A DNA stretch of 64,000 nucleotides from Pseudophaeobacter flagellatus. Its GTDB lineage: Bacteria; Pseudomonadota; Alphaproteobacteria; Rhodobacterales; Rhodobacteraceae. The DNA is taken from assembly GCF_021228235.1 (NCBI RefSeq), contig NZ_JAJQRG010000002.1, positions 574,608-638,607 of the forward strand, given 5' to 3'. Shown here piece by piece: positions 34,360 through 43,047 of the stretch. A model generated the notes under the pieces. It was not told the origin of the DNA. It saw only the letters and a list, made by a program, of their open reading frames with translations, and did no database searches. The position numbers and the translations under genes were made by a program. The first letter of the stretch is position 1. Each line of letters opens with the position of its first letter.

Positions 34360-34656
34360 TAGTCCGTTTGAGAGGGTAAGTATAACCCGTATTATTAATC
34401 CGGTTGCATGCAAGGCGAAGTTTCAATTGGGGGTTGTGGCCGGCGGAGAATCGCCAGAAATGCCGATTCCTCTATATAATTATGATAATTTTATGTTAAT
34501 ACTTGAGATCTGGGCGTAATGAGAGATTCGTGAGCAGTCGCCCGACCCTTTGATAAAACTAAAGCCAGATAAGAGTTATTCTTACAGAGCTGGGCGCAAA
34601 ATCACCGTGTATTGGTTTGATTTTAAAAGTTTTTGTTGCGTCTAGATGCAGGCACG

Positions 34657-35442
34657 ATGCGTAATGAGCAAGTGGAGCATAGTGTGGACATTGAAGAAAA
34701 AATTGATTCGATAACTTGTATTTTCGTCGGGAATTCGCATGATTTCTCTGATCATGCGATTGATCTGGCCACGATCAGTGTCGGATCGGTTAAGTTCAGG
34801 CGGCTGGGAAAAATTGAAGACCTGCTATCTCGCAAGTTTGATCGGCCGGATCGGGTGCGATCTATCATATTAAATCAATCTATGGCACATAGTTTTATTG
34901 ATATAATAGATGAGCTGCAAACAAGGTTTCCCAATGCAACAACGGCATTGGCCTTCCGACAGCGCGAACTGGCCCGCATGGTTCTGACGCAGGTGGGCAA
35001 GCAACGCCCAAGGGGGGGAATCGCATTTCTGCCGATGAATCGCGATATGGATCGCTGGTTGACGGTGCTGCGGCTTTTGATCTGTGGTGAAAACTTCATT
35101 CCAAGTGATTTGTACGACTTTTCTGCCCAAAATATGGATGTAAAGCCAATCCATGACGGTTCAGAGGATGGTCATGCCGCGCCCTGTGCGGGGCCAGAAG
35201 GAAAGCACAACACGCCGACCAATGGGGCATCCGGGATTCGATTGACCCTGCGCGAAGCAGAGGTCCTGTCCTGTGTGGCGGAGGGCAAGCAAAACAAACT
35301 TATCGCAAATCGATTGGGACTGTCAGAGCATACGGTGAAATTGCATATCCACCATGTGATCGCCAAGCTTGGCGTACATAACAGGACAGAGGCGGCGGTT
35401 TGGTTCCTTGAAAACCAGGGGGGCGCGCAGTTCACCCAATGA
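34657..35442 (+). CDS. LuxR-type (CsgD-like) transcriptional regulator
   Basis: 261 residues from the ATG at 34657 (a TTG eight codons earlier is possible). The C-terminal 65 residues are a clear LuxR/GerE helix-turn-helix: L-T-L-R-E-A-E-V-L-S-C-V-A-E-G-K, then L-G-L-S-E-H-T-V-K-L-H-I-H-H-V-I. The N-terminal 150 residues (I-T-C-I-F-V-G-N-S ...) look like a receiver-like alpha/beta fold without an obvious phospho-acceptor aspartate, as in CsgD- or VpsT-type regulators. There is no autoinducer-binding domain. Being divergent from the export operon it is the best candidate for its regulator. It overlaps the next gene by four bases. Confidence 0.82.
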   Translation: MRNEQVEHSVDIEEKIDSITCIFVGNSHDFSDHAIDLATISVGSVKFRRLGKIEDLLSRKFDRPDRVRSIILNQSMAHSFIDIIDELQTRFPNATTALAFRQRELARMVLTQVGKQRPRGGIAFLPMNRDMDRWLTVLRLLICGENFIPSDLYDFSAQNMDVKPIHDGSEDGHAAPCAGPEGKHNTPTNGASGIRLTLREAEVLSCVAEGKQNKLIANRLGLSEHTVKLHIHHVIAKLGVHNRTEAAVWFLENQGGAQFTQ

Positions 35443-35939
35443 GTGAGGCAGAAAAGCAGCTCAACTTTGATGCCTTCCTGTTGCTTGTCGGCAAGCTGAA
35501 CTATGTTTGGACCAACACCGAAAGTTTGCTCATTCATTTAATAGCAGGGCTTGCCGGTCTGGATAAAGAAACAGCCACTGTTATTTTCCTGACATTAAAT
35601 ACCACGCGCGCGCGCATAGACCTTGTCGAACGGCTGTCAAAGCTTGACAAAATTGATGCCGTTGAAAGAGGTGCTATTCTGGATTTGACCGGTCGCATTC
35701 AACGGCAGTCGGCGTTGCGCAACAGGTACAATCATTGCATTTATGCATTTGACGCCGAAGGCGGTAATCCACACACAATATTAATGAGAATAGCGGACCG
35801 CAAAGATACGCTCAAGATTGGACAGTCGACGCCGCTGAATGACGCGGCTGCAGAAGATATCGAGGTGGCGATATCGGAACTGAAGGACATTAATAAAAAA
35901 ATCTGGAATACAATTTTGCATTTTGGCTACCCTAGCTAG
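35439..35939 (+). CDS. HEPN-like small helical protein
   Basis: 166 residues, predicted all-helical. I do not recognise a named family, but R-N-R-Y-N-H at about residues 88-93 fits the R-x4-H motif of HEPN domains. The region before it (F-L-L-L-V-G-K-L-N-Y-V-W-T-N-T-E near the start, then a T-T-R-A-R-I-D-L-V-E helix) resembles the layout of HEPN-like proteins in which an R-N-x-x-x-H helix closes the bundle. HEPN proteins are often RNases or nucleotide-binding partners. The four-base overlap with the LuxR-type gene implies joint expression. Whether it has activity or takes part in the export system is unknown. Confidence 0.6.
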   Translation: MSEAEKQLNFDAFLLLVGKLNYVWTNTESLLIHLIAGLAGLDKETATVIFLTLNTTRARIDLVERLSKLDKIDAVERGAILDLTGRIQRQSALRNRYNHCIYAFDAEGGNPHTILMRIADRKDTLKIGQSTPLNDAAAEDIEVAISELKDINKKIWNTILHFGYPS

Positions 35940-36546
35940 AAAATAATTCCGCCTGATAGGGTTTGTGGTTTAATATTCCTTGGCGAAATAATAATTATCT
36001 GCACTTCAGGTTAATTGCGCTATTACTTTCAATTTTTCGGTGTGATCTTCGCCGAAGATTGGAACCTACCCGAACCAACTTGGCACTTTGACCGGGAAGG
36101 ACCGGCATCTGGCGCCGTAATGAGCTTGTAGCCATCCATGTCTCGCTTCCATGATAGGCATTTGCACCCTGGCATCTAAGTTGAGGCCGGACAGCAACGG
36201 AGGGTGCGGGCATGACCCGGCAGCGACAAAGCCGATACTGGGGGCAGGGGCGACTCGCAGCCCATTCGCGAATGTCCTAATTCCGGTCGTCTCGCGCCCT
36301 GACCTGGTCTGCATCGGCAGAAAGAGGCAGGATCGGGCGGGCTGTGGCGGCGGAAAAACACTCAATCAAAAAGAGCGGCAGCAAAGCGCACACAATACAT
36401 GGCTGTTTTGGCGGCTCGGCGCCGGAAATTCGGCCTTTGTCATCCTGGGCTGGAGGCGCGCACATGCTGGGCCTACCTCTTGTTCACGGCCCGCAGAGAT
36501 GAAGGCGCGCCGCAGAAAACACAGTAGAATGAATGGAGTGTACAAC
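35940..36546. other. Gene-poor region before the EF-hand gene
   Basis: About 600 bases between the HEPN-like gene and the EF-hand gene. Open frames on both strands across 36060-36500 have no family resemblance and give odd, Arg/Pro/Cys-rich proteins. The first 80 bases are AT-rich; the rest is GC-rich. The stretch at about 36080-36330 has the feel of an intergenic repeat but I can see no second copy in this window. Confidence 0.5.
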
Positions 36547-36792
36547 ATGAACAAGATTGCCCTAGCCGCCGTTGCTGTCGCAGCTCTGACCGCATCCCCG
36601 CTTGCAGCTCAATCCGTCGCTGGCGTGGATGCCGACGGAAATGGCACCTTCTCCCTCGAGGAGCTTCAGGTAGCTTATCCAGAGCTTACCGCCGAAGTCT
36701 TTGTACAGATCGACGCCAATGCCGATGGCACCGCTGATCTGGACGAAGTGCAGGCGGCCCAGGAAGCAGGTATTCTGTCGGCCGCAGGTTAA
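36547..36792 (+). CDS. Small secreted EF-hand protein
   Basis: 81 residues from the ATG at 36547, preceded by GGAG; longer upstream reading is not supported. Signal peptide of about 22 residues (M-N-K-I-A-L-A-A-V-A ... P-L-A-A-Q). Two EF-hand loops follow: residues 28-39 (D-A-D-G-N-G-T-F-S-L-E-E) and 56-67 (D-A-N-A-D-G-T-A-D-L-D-E), both with acidic residues at positions 1, 3 or 5 and 12. It should bind calcium in the periplasm or outside the cell. No partner is evident; calcium-dependent folding of exported proteins is a possible link to the neighbouring export operon but is speculative. Confidence 0.85.
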   Translation: MNKIALAAVAVAALTASPLAAQSVAGVDADGNGTFSLEELQVAYPELTAEVFVQIDANADGTADLDEVQAAQEAGILSAAG

Positions 36793-36909
36793 CCCGCGCT
36801 TCCCTCACAGTTTACCACTCATGAGAACAGCCTAGCCCTGCAGGCGCGGGGCTAGGTCCCCGATGCCCCTGACCGTAAAATCAAGCTCTGTGCGGCGGTG
36901 TGGCGGGGG

Positions 36910-37875
36910 CTATGGATCCCAGGCGACGCGAAACCCCTGATGGCTGGTGGTGCTGTCGGGCGTGTTGCCGGTGCGTGCGGCGATGCGGTATCTGTGGCAG
37001 TAGCTGTGGTGACACAGGAAAGACCCGCCCTTCAGCACTTTGTGTCCCTGCATCGCTTTTGCACGCTGGCGCAGGCGTTTCTTGAGCGAGGCAATGCGGA
37101 AGGGGTCAGCGGTCCATTCCCAGGTATTGCCAACCATATTGTACAGCCCATAGCCATTGGGCTGGAACGCGCGCACGGGCGCGGTGCTGGCAAAGCCATC
37201 GGCGCAGCTGTTGGCGCTCGGAAACGGGCCCTGCCAGATGTTGCAGGGCAGAAACCCTTCCTCTTGCGGTTCGTCGTCGCCCCAGGGGTAGCGCACATCT
37301 GCTTGGCCGCCGCGGGCGGCATGTTCCCATTCTGCCTCTGAGGGCAGTCGGCCGCCAACCCAGCTGGCATAGGCGCGGGCATCGTTCCAGGAGACATGCA
37401 CCACCGGGTGGTCTGGTGGGAGCTCTGGATTTGCGGCAGCACTGCCCTGGGTGTCGCGCCAGTTGGCCCCGTCGACGCGGCGCCACCATGCGATGCCATC
37501 CACCGAATGGGTTGCCCTGGCGCGCGCGGCAAGGTCAGACCAAAACACAAAGGACCAGCCATAGGTTTCGGCCTCGGTGATATATCCCGTTTGGCTGACA
37601 AAGGCGTCGAACTCTGCATTGCTGACGGCGCTGGCGGATAGGGAAAAGGGGCGGATCAGCTGTCGGCGCAGCGGGCCTTCGCCATCCTCTGCGTGCAGCG
37701 GGTGACGAGTGCCAACAAGCCCCGGCCCACCGGGAATGTCACACAGATCTGCGGGCTGACGGGGCAGGGGCTGGCCTGTCTGTATCCTCTGCTTTGGGGC
37801 GGGGGTGGCGGGCTTTGGCCCGGTTGGCCGGGGCGGCGTACAGCAGGCTTTAGGCAAGGGTGGTTTTCCCGTCAT
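36910..37875 (-). CDS. Formylglycine-generating enzyme family protein (sulfatase activator)
   Basis: 321 residues from the ATG at 37875, which lies inside the end of the sulfatase gene (26-base overlap). After a P/K-rich start of about 40 residues, the SUMF1/FGE domain runs from D-I-P-G-G to the end. It contains [42 protein letters not shown] and the active-site pair in [11 protein letters not shown] near the C-terminus. The two cysteines bind copper and oxidise the sulfatase cysteine to formylglycine. The neighbouring sulfatase has the matching C-x-P-x-R site, so it is the likely client. Confidence 0.92.
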   Translation of the reverse strand: MTGKPPLPKACCTPPRPTGPKPATPAPKQRIQTGQPLPRQPADLCDIPGGPGLVGTRHPLHAEDGEGPLRRQLIRPFSLSASAVSNAEFDAFVSQTGYITEAETYGWSFVFWSDLAARARATHSVDGIAWWRRVDGANWRDTQGSAAANPELPPDHPVVHVSWNDARAYASWVGGRLPSEAEWEHAARGGQADVRYPWGDDEPQEEGFLPCNIWQGPFPSANSCADGFASTAPVRAFQPNGYGLYNMVGNTWEWTADPFRIASLKKRLRQRAKAMQGHKVLKGGSFLCHHSYCHRYRIAARTGNTPDSTTSHQGFRVAWDP

Positions 37876-39253
37876 GGGTAGTGGCAGTGGCGGCGGCCTT
37901 GGGCGTGGGGGATGGCGGTGCAGACAGGTCCAACCCATAGTCCAGACAGCACTGCGCATGGGCCTGACGCATCTCTTGATAGGCCGGGTGCTCTGGGCCC
38001 AGATTGGTGGTCTGCCACCAGTCCTCGGTCAGATCATAGAGCTGCTCGGCCCCGTCGCCATACCGGATGAAGCGATACTGCCCCTTGCGGATCGCGGCAT
38101 GATCATCAAAAAAAGTCGGCACGGCGCGGTCCGGCACCCTTGCGCCCCGGATCTGTGGCAGCAAAGACCGCCCGGCGCTTTGTGCAATGGGTGGTAAGTC
38201 AAGATAGGCCATCAGGGTTGGCCCAAGATCAATCAGCCCAACCGGATCGGTGATCACCTGGTGCCCAGGCTGGCGGGGGTCGTGAATGATTAGCGGCACA
38301 TTGGCCACCTGTTCCCACAGGGTGGATTTGCCAAACCAGTTGCGCTCTCCCAGGTGCATTCCATGGTCCGACAGAATGACAACCAGCGTGTTGTCCGCAT
38401 GGGGCGAGGCCTTGAGCGCATCCCAGACCCGGCCAATCTGGTAATCGGCGTAAGACAGCGCGGAAAAATAGTTGCGCACACTTTGTCGCCAGTATCTACG
38501 GCGGCGGTTCTCGATATTTTCGCGCGCCAGATCTGCGGGCGTCTGCGTCAGATCAAAGCCGCGCGCCCAGTCTTTGGGCTGGTTCAGGCTTTTGAAATCA
38601 TACATTACCTTGAAGCGCGCCGGTGTGGTCCAGGGGCCATGCGGGCTTTGCAGGCCGACTTCGCGGTAAAACGGGGCGTCCTGGTCGTAGGACTGCAGGA
38701 AGGCGATTACGGAGTTCGCAACCTGGTTGTCGTAAAGCTGGTTGTCGCTCTCCGGTGTTGTTGTGGCGGGGCCGCCCCGGTGGCCACCATATTCAACCTG
38801 ATCGGGGATCACCCGGTTCGCAAAATGCCGCTTGCGCCTGCCAAGCGTGAACTTCCCCAGGCTCTCGCTGTAGGGCGTCGAATAGACCGCATCGTGCACC
38901 TCTTTGGGCAGGACACCGTATCCACGCATGACCTTGCCACCCGGCACGCAGTAATAGCCCTGTTCGCGCAGCCTTGTCGGCCACATCTTTTGCGGCGCGA
39001 CTTTGTCAAAATACTGCGCATCGGCTTTGGTGACACCAGTGTGATGCGGCGACAGTCCCGACATGAAACTGGCCCGTGAGGGGCTGCAAACCGGGGCCTG
39101 GCAATAGGCAGAGTGAAAGCTGGTGGACTGGGCGCAGATTCGGTCCAGATTGGGCGTCTGCAGCGCCCCGCCAAAGATCGACTTGTATCTCCAGAAGGCC
39201 ACTGCATCGTCCATGCTGATAAGCAGTATGTTCTTTTTGGGACCGTTTGCCAT
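37850..39253 (-). CDS. Cysteine-type sulfatase
   Basis: 467 residues. N-terminal [10 protein letters not shown] supplies the two metal aspartates (D15, D16). The formylglycine site is C56 in [12 protein letters not shown]. Later [10 protein letters not shown] gives further metal ligands, and K-S-T-L-W-E-Q follows. There is no signal peptide, so the enzyme seems cytoplasmic; choline-sulfatase or intracellular sulfate-ester use is possible, as is action on a glycan precursor. The substrate cannot be read from the sequence. It lies between the OGT-type gene and its activator on the same strand. Confidence 0.9.
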   Translation of the reverse strand: MANGPKKNILLISMDDAVAFWRYKSIFGGALQTPNLDRICAQSTSFHSAYCQAPVCSPSRASFMSGLSPHHTGVTKADAQYFDKVAPQKMWPTRLREQGYYCVPGGKVMRGYGVLPKEVHDAVYSTPYSESLGKFTLGRRKRHFANRVIPDQVEYGGHRGGPATTTPESDNQLYDNQVANSVIAFLQSYDQDAPFYREVGLQSPHGPWTTPARFKVMYDFKSLNQPKDWARGFDLTQTPADLARENIENRRRRYWRQSVRNYFSALSYADYQIGRVWDALKASPHADNTLVVILSDHGMHLGERNWFGKSTLWEQVANVPLIIHDPRQPGHQVITDPVGLIDLGPTLMAYLDLPPIAQSAGRSLLPQIRGARVPDRAVPTFFDDHAAIRKGQYRFIRYGDGAEQLYDLTEDWWQTTNLGPEHPAYQEMRQAHAQCCLDYGLDLSAPPSPTPKAAATATTHDGKTTLA

Positions 39254-39449
39254 GTCAGGTGCCTCGGGTTGTCTTAGTCCTTTGGCGCATCCTTGCTGGG
39301 ACCACCGTGCCTAAACTGGATGGCAGACATGGTTCTGATCGACAAGCAGGCAGCTGGCGAAAAATGCCAGCCTTGGTGATTTTGGCCAGGGGGGCTGCGC
39401 CAATAGGGCTGGCGCGCGAGTCTCCCCGCGGGCCATGTGTCTGTTGGGG

Positions 39450-41684
39450 TTACCCTTGTATCTGCTGGGTGTGCACCAGGCCCTGCCCTGTTGGCAGAAA
39501 GGCCGGATCCGTCGCATCGGGCTGTACAGAGCCAACCTTGCTGACCGTCAGATGCGCCGGGCCTTGCCCCTGCAGATGGCGGTCATAGGCCATATCAAAA
39601 CCCTGCTCTATCCCCGCCGCAAAGCCGATGGTGTCAAACAAGGCGGTGGTGCGGCGGTTGCGCTGCAACTTGCTGCGCAGGGCGGCAAGGGCATCGGTAT
39701 CGCAGGCCAGATCGCGGGCGCGGCTCTCGTAGTCGGCGGCGGAACTGGCGATGAGTTCCGGCATGTCGATCGCGCGAAGCAGGCTGGCCCCGACACGGGC
39801 TGCAAATTGCCGCCCCGGCAGCGTCAGTACCGGTAGCCCGGCCCAAAGCGCATCGCTGGCTGTGGCATGGCCATTGACCACAAAGGTATCGAGGAACAGA
39901 TCGGCGGCCTGAAGCCGTGCAAGGTGCTTGTCCTGCGGCAAATGGGGGGCAAAGATCAGCCGGTTCGTATCCTGGCCCCTGTCTTGCGCGGCGCGGCGCA
40001 GATTGGCCTTGGCGCTGTCGCCGCAATCCAGCAGCCAAAGCACGCTGCCCGGCACCTGATCGAGCAGGCGCATCCAGATGTCAAACTCGGCCGGGGTGAT
40101 CTTGTCGCTGCTGTTGAAGGAACAGAACACAAAGCCCCTGTCCGGCAGGCCGCAGTCCTTGCGGGTGTATTGATGTGCCGAAATGCCCCGCTTGTTGTCA
40201 TTGGCCTGATAGCTATGGGGCAGGCGCAGCAGGTGTTCTTCGAAATAGCGTTCGCTGCCGAGAGGGCAGGTAACAGAATCGGCGATGAGATAATCCATCG
40301 CGGTGCTGCCCAGGGTGCCGGGAAAGCCCAGATAAGACATCTGCAGCGGGGCCAGCCGTTCGGCAAATAGCGCGGTGCGGCTGTTTGGGGCAAACCCCTT
40401 CAGATCCACCGCGATATCCAGCTTGTCCTGCTGCACCAACTGGGTGGTCTCTGCGTCGGACAGGCGGCTGATATCCTTGAAGCTGGTGACAGCCTTTCGG
40501 ACCCGGCTGCGCATGGCGTCGGCGGGGGCGGCATCATAGGAATAGGCAATGATGTCAAAGCGGCTTTTGTCATGGGCTTCAAACAGCCCGGCCATCAGGC
40601 GCATGGTGGCGTGGTCGTGGTAGTCCGGGGAAAAATAGCCGATGCGCAGGCGCTGGGGGCGGTCCTGTCCCAGCTGTTCCGCCGAGAGCGGCCTGGCGGC
40701 ACGAACCGAGGGCAGAGCTGCGTTGGCATGGGCCTGGATGCGCAGGCGCAACAGGTCCGGGTTGTCTTCAAAGGTCAGCGCGGCAAGGGGCGGGCAGGCC
40801 TGCCCCGAGAGGCCGAGTTGGCGGCGCAGGCGTTGGTATTCCGTCACCCAACTCCAATCACAGAGCTGCGCCTGAGCATGCAGTTTTTCGGCGCGGGTAC
40901 GGTCATCGCTAGGGGTTTTTTCCAGCATGGCGTTGAAGCCTTCGATCGCCTGTTCCGTGTCACCATCCATGGATTGAAGCTGGGCCAGTTTATACTGCGC
41001 ATTCTCCAGCTGGGGGGCCAGTTCCGTGGCGCGTTCCAGCAGGGTCTTGGCCTTTTGCGTCTGGCCGGTTTTCAGCAGGACATTGCTATAGTTGGACAGC
41101 ACGTCCGGGTCATCGGGGGCAAGGCTGGCGGCCTTTTCCAGCAGTGGCGTTGCCTCGTTCAGCCGCCCCAGCCCAATCAGCGTATCAGCCATGTTGTTAA
41201 GACCGCCGATCAGGGTTTCATCCAGGTTCAGGGCCTTGCGATACAGTGTCAGCGCATTGTCGATCTGGCCCTGGGCGCGGCAGACATCCGCCATGGCCGC
41301 AAAGGTCGCCGCATCCCTGGGAGCAAGTTCGCAGGCCTTGTTGAGACAGGTTGCTGCTGCGTCCAGATCCAGGGCTTTCAGGTGGCATTTGCCCAGCATG
41401 TTCCACAGAAAATGCGATTTTCGGTTGCTGTTCAGCAAGGCAGCGCAGGTACTGGCAACGGCAGCGTATTTTTCTGCCGCAAAATCAGCAAGCAGTGCAT
41501 TTTGCTGTTCTTCTGATAGGGGCAACTCTTGCCGGGGCGTTGTTTTCAAGGCGGTCAGAGCATCCCGCGCACGGGTGTTCTTTGGGAACTTGGCAAGGAT
41601 GTCACCATAGATCTTTGCGGCGTCTTGGTGCTTTTGATCTCGTTCCGGCTGTTCGGCTTTGGTCATGGATCTAGCGATGTTCAT
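39450..41684 (-). CDS. TPR-containing OGT/SPINDLY-type glycosyltransferase (GT41)
   Basis: 744 residues. The first 300 or so form about seven to eight tetratricopeptide repeats (for example A-T-C-L-N-K-A-C-E-L-A-P-R-D, L-T-L-Y-R-K-A-L-N-L-D, P-L-L-E-K-A-A-S-L-A-P-D-D). The C-terminal half is the GT-B catalytic region: L-R-I-G-Y-F-S-P-D-Y-H-D-H-A-T, then M-S-Y-L-G-F-P-G-T-L-G-S, F-V-F-C-S-F-N-S-S-D-K-I-T-P and A-D-L-F-L-D-T-F-V-V-N-G-H-A-T-A-S-D-A-L-W-A-G. Such enzymes add a sugar (GlcNAc or another) to Ser/Thr of proteins; bacterial targets include surface proteins and flagellin, but many are unknown. It is divergent from the GSCFA gene. Confidence 0.9.
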   Translation of the reverse strand: MNIARSMTKAEQPERDQKHQDAAKIYGDILAKFPKNTRARDALTALKTTPRQELPLSEEQQNALLADFAAEKYAAVASTCAALLNSNRKSHFLWNMLGKCHLKALDLDAAATCLNKACELAPRDAATFAAMADVCRAQGQIDNALTLYRKALNLDETLIGGLNNMADTLIGLGRLNEATPLLEKAASLAPDDPDVLSNYSNVLLKTGQTQKAKTLLERATELAPQLENAQYKLAQLQSMDGDTEQAIEGFNAMLEKTPSDDRTRAEKLHAQAQLCDWSWVTEYQRLRRQLGLSGQACPPLAALTFEDNPDLLRLRIQAHANAALPSVRAARPLSAEQLGQDRPQRLRIGYFSPDYHDHATMRLMAGLFEAHDKSRFDIIAYSYDAAPADAMRSRVRKAVTSFKDISRLSDAETTQLVQQDKLDIAVDLKGFAPNSRTALFAERLAPLQMSYLGFPGTLGSTAMDYLIADSVTCPLGSERYFEEHLLRLPHSYQANDNKRGISAHQYTRKDCGLPDRGFVFCSFNSSDKITPAEFDIWMRLLDQVPGSVLWLLDCGDSAKANLRRAAQDRGQDTNRLIFAPHLPQDKHLARLQAADLFLDTFVVNGHATASDALWAGLPVLTLPGRQFAARVGASLLRAIDMPELIASSAADYESRARDLACDTDALAALRSKLQRNRRTTALFDTIGFAAGIEQGFDMAYDRHLQGQGPAHLTVSKVGSVQPDATDPAFLPTGQGLVHTQQIQG

Positions 41685-41970
41685 GGAATCCTATCTCACA
41701 GTCACGCAAATGGCGGCCAGTCATCGTTCTGATGACTTTCAGGCCGTGTCTCTAGGGGTAGGGCATGGGCATTAAAATTGGGTTTCTTTCCCTTGTCTGT
41801 GGGGATTTGGCGGCCGTTCTGCGGTGGTGTGGCGGCAACACTCAGGCTGCATGTGGGGCTGGGCCGGGGCGCTGGGCGCCTGTCCGATCTGCGCAAAGCA
41901 ATTGTTTTTGGCAGGCGTCGCGCCTAGGCTGGGCGCAAATCGGAACAGATCTATCGGTAGGCGTGACGAC

Positions 41971-43047
41971 ATGAGCGAGCAAACCCCCAACCCCTATGTG
42001 GGGCTGCCCGAAAGGGCCTTTTGGAAGCGCGCAGTGGCGGCGCATAACCCGCTGGAAATTTCCCAGTTGTGGCAGCCAAAGTTCCCGATCGGGCGGCGGC
42101 ACCGGGTGATAACGGCGGGGTCGTGTTTTGCGCAGCATTTCAGCCGGGCTCTGGTGGCGCGTGGCTATCGTTGGCTGGATGCGGAACCCGCGCCAAAACT
42201 GCTGAGCGAGGCACAGGCGCGCGACTATAACTATGGGATTTTCTCCTGCCGAACCGGGAATATCTACACCGCGCGTATGCTGCGCCAATGGTTGAGCTAT
42301 GCGCTGGAAGAGGCCCCGCTCCCGGCGGAACACTGGGAAAAGGCGGGGCGGTTTTATGATCCCCTGCGCCCGGGGATCGAACCAGATGGCTTTGCTGATC
42401 TGGCAGAGCTTACCGCCTCGCGCGGTGCCGTGCTGGCGGCCCTGCGCGAGGCGGTAAGCCAGGCGGATGTCTTTGTCTTCACCATGGGGCTGACCGAATG
42501 TTGGCGGCACCGGGAAAGTGAACTGGAATATGCCATGTGTCCGGGGACCCTGGCCGGAGAATTCGACCCGGACCAGCATGAGTTCGTGAACCAGAGCTTT
42601 GTTGGCATTCACCGCGATATGCGCGCCGCGCTCAAGATGCTGCGCCAGGCAAACCCCAAGCTGAAGGTGCTGCTGACCGTGTCGCCCGTGCCGCTGACCG
42701 CCACGGCCTCGGGGCAGCATGTGCTGACGGCGACCAGTCATTCCAAATCGGTGTTGCGTGCGGTGGCGGGGGAACTGGCGGCAGAGCTTCCGCAGGTGGA
42801 TTACTTTCCGTCCTACGAGATCATCACCCACCCCGCCTATCGCGGCATGTTCTATGCCCCGAACCAGCGCAGCGTGGTGCCGCAGGGGGTCAACCACGTA
42901 ATGGAGAATTTCTTTGCCTGCCAAAACGCTGCTTTCCCTTGGCTGCAAAGACAGGGCAAGGGGGCGCGGCAGGGGCAGGGCAAGGCGGTAGCCCCTAGCA
43001 CACGGGCGCTGCAGTGCGATGAGGAGTTTCTGGATGCCTTTGGATAA
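41971..43047 (+). CDS. GSCFA-domain protein
   Basis: 358 residues from the ATG at 41971; a longer upstream frame is not supported by any family resemblance. The family name motif G-S-C-F-A is present at residues 50-54 (V-I-T-A-G-S-C-F-A-Q-H-F), followed by Y-N-Y-G-I-F-S-C-R-T-G-N-I-Y and F-T-M-G-L-T-E-C-W. GSCFA proteins are SGNH-hydrolase relatives often found in polysaccharide clusters, perhaps acting as acyl transferases or esterases. The next gene starts inside its 3' end. Role inferred only by context. Confidence 0.88.
   Translation: MSEQTPNPYVGLPERAFWKRAVAAHNPLEISQLWQPKFPIGRRHRVITAGSCFAQHFSRALVARGYRWLDAEPAPKLLSEAQARDYNYGIFSCRTGNIYTARMLRQWLSYALEEAPLPAEHWEKAGRFYDPLRPGIEPDGFADLAELTASRGAVLAALREAVSQADVFVFTMGLTECWRHRESELEYAMCPGTLAGEFDPDQHEFVNQSFVGIHRDMRAALKMLRQANPKLKVLLTVSPVPLTATASGQHVLTATSHSKSVLRAVAGELAAELPQVDYFPSYEIITHPAYRGMFYAPNQRSVVPQGVNHVMENFFACQNAAFPWLQRQGKGARQGQGKAVAPSTRALQCDEEFLDAFG

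Larger units (their letters stand above)
33947..34656. other. AT-rich divergent intergenic region with two homopolymer runs
   Basis: About 710 bases separate the glycine-rich protein gene from the LuxR-type gene, and no supported gene lies in it. It is visibly richer in A and T than its surroundings, with stretches such as TATATAATTATGATAATTTT near 34473. It should hold both divergent promoters and regulator sites. Two homopolymer runs (C9 and G9) are listed separately. Confidence 0.7.

Noticed and set aside
36151..36546. N-terminal extension of the EF-hand protein
   Set aside because: Extension lacks family character, while the ATG at 36547 opens a clean signal peptide after GGAG.
37876..37959. 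Longer start of the formylglycine-generating enzyme
   Set aside because: Adds a P/R-rich segment lying wholly inside the sulfatase gene; ATG at 37875 is closer to the family start.
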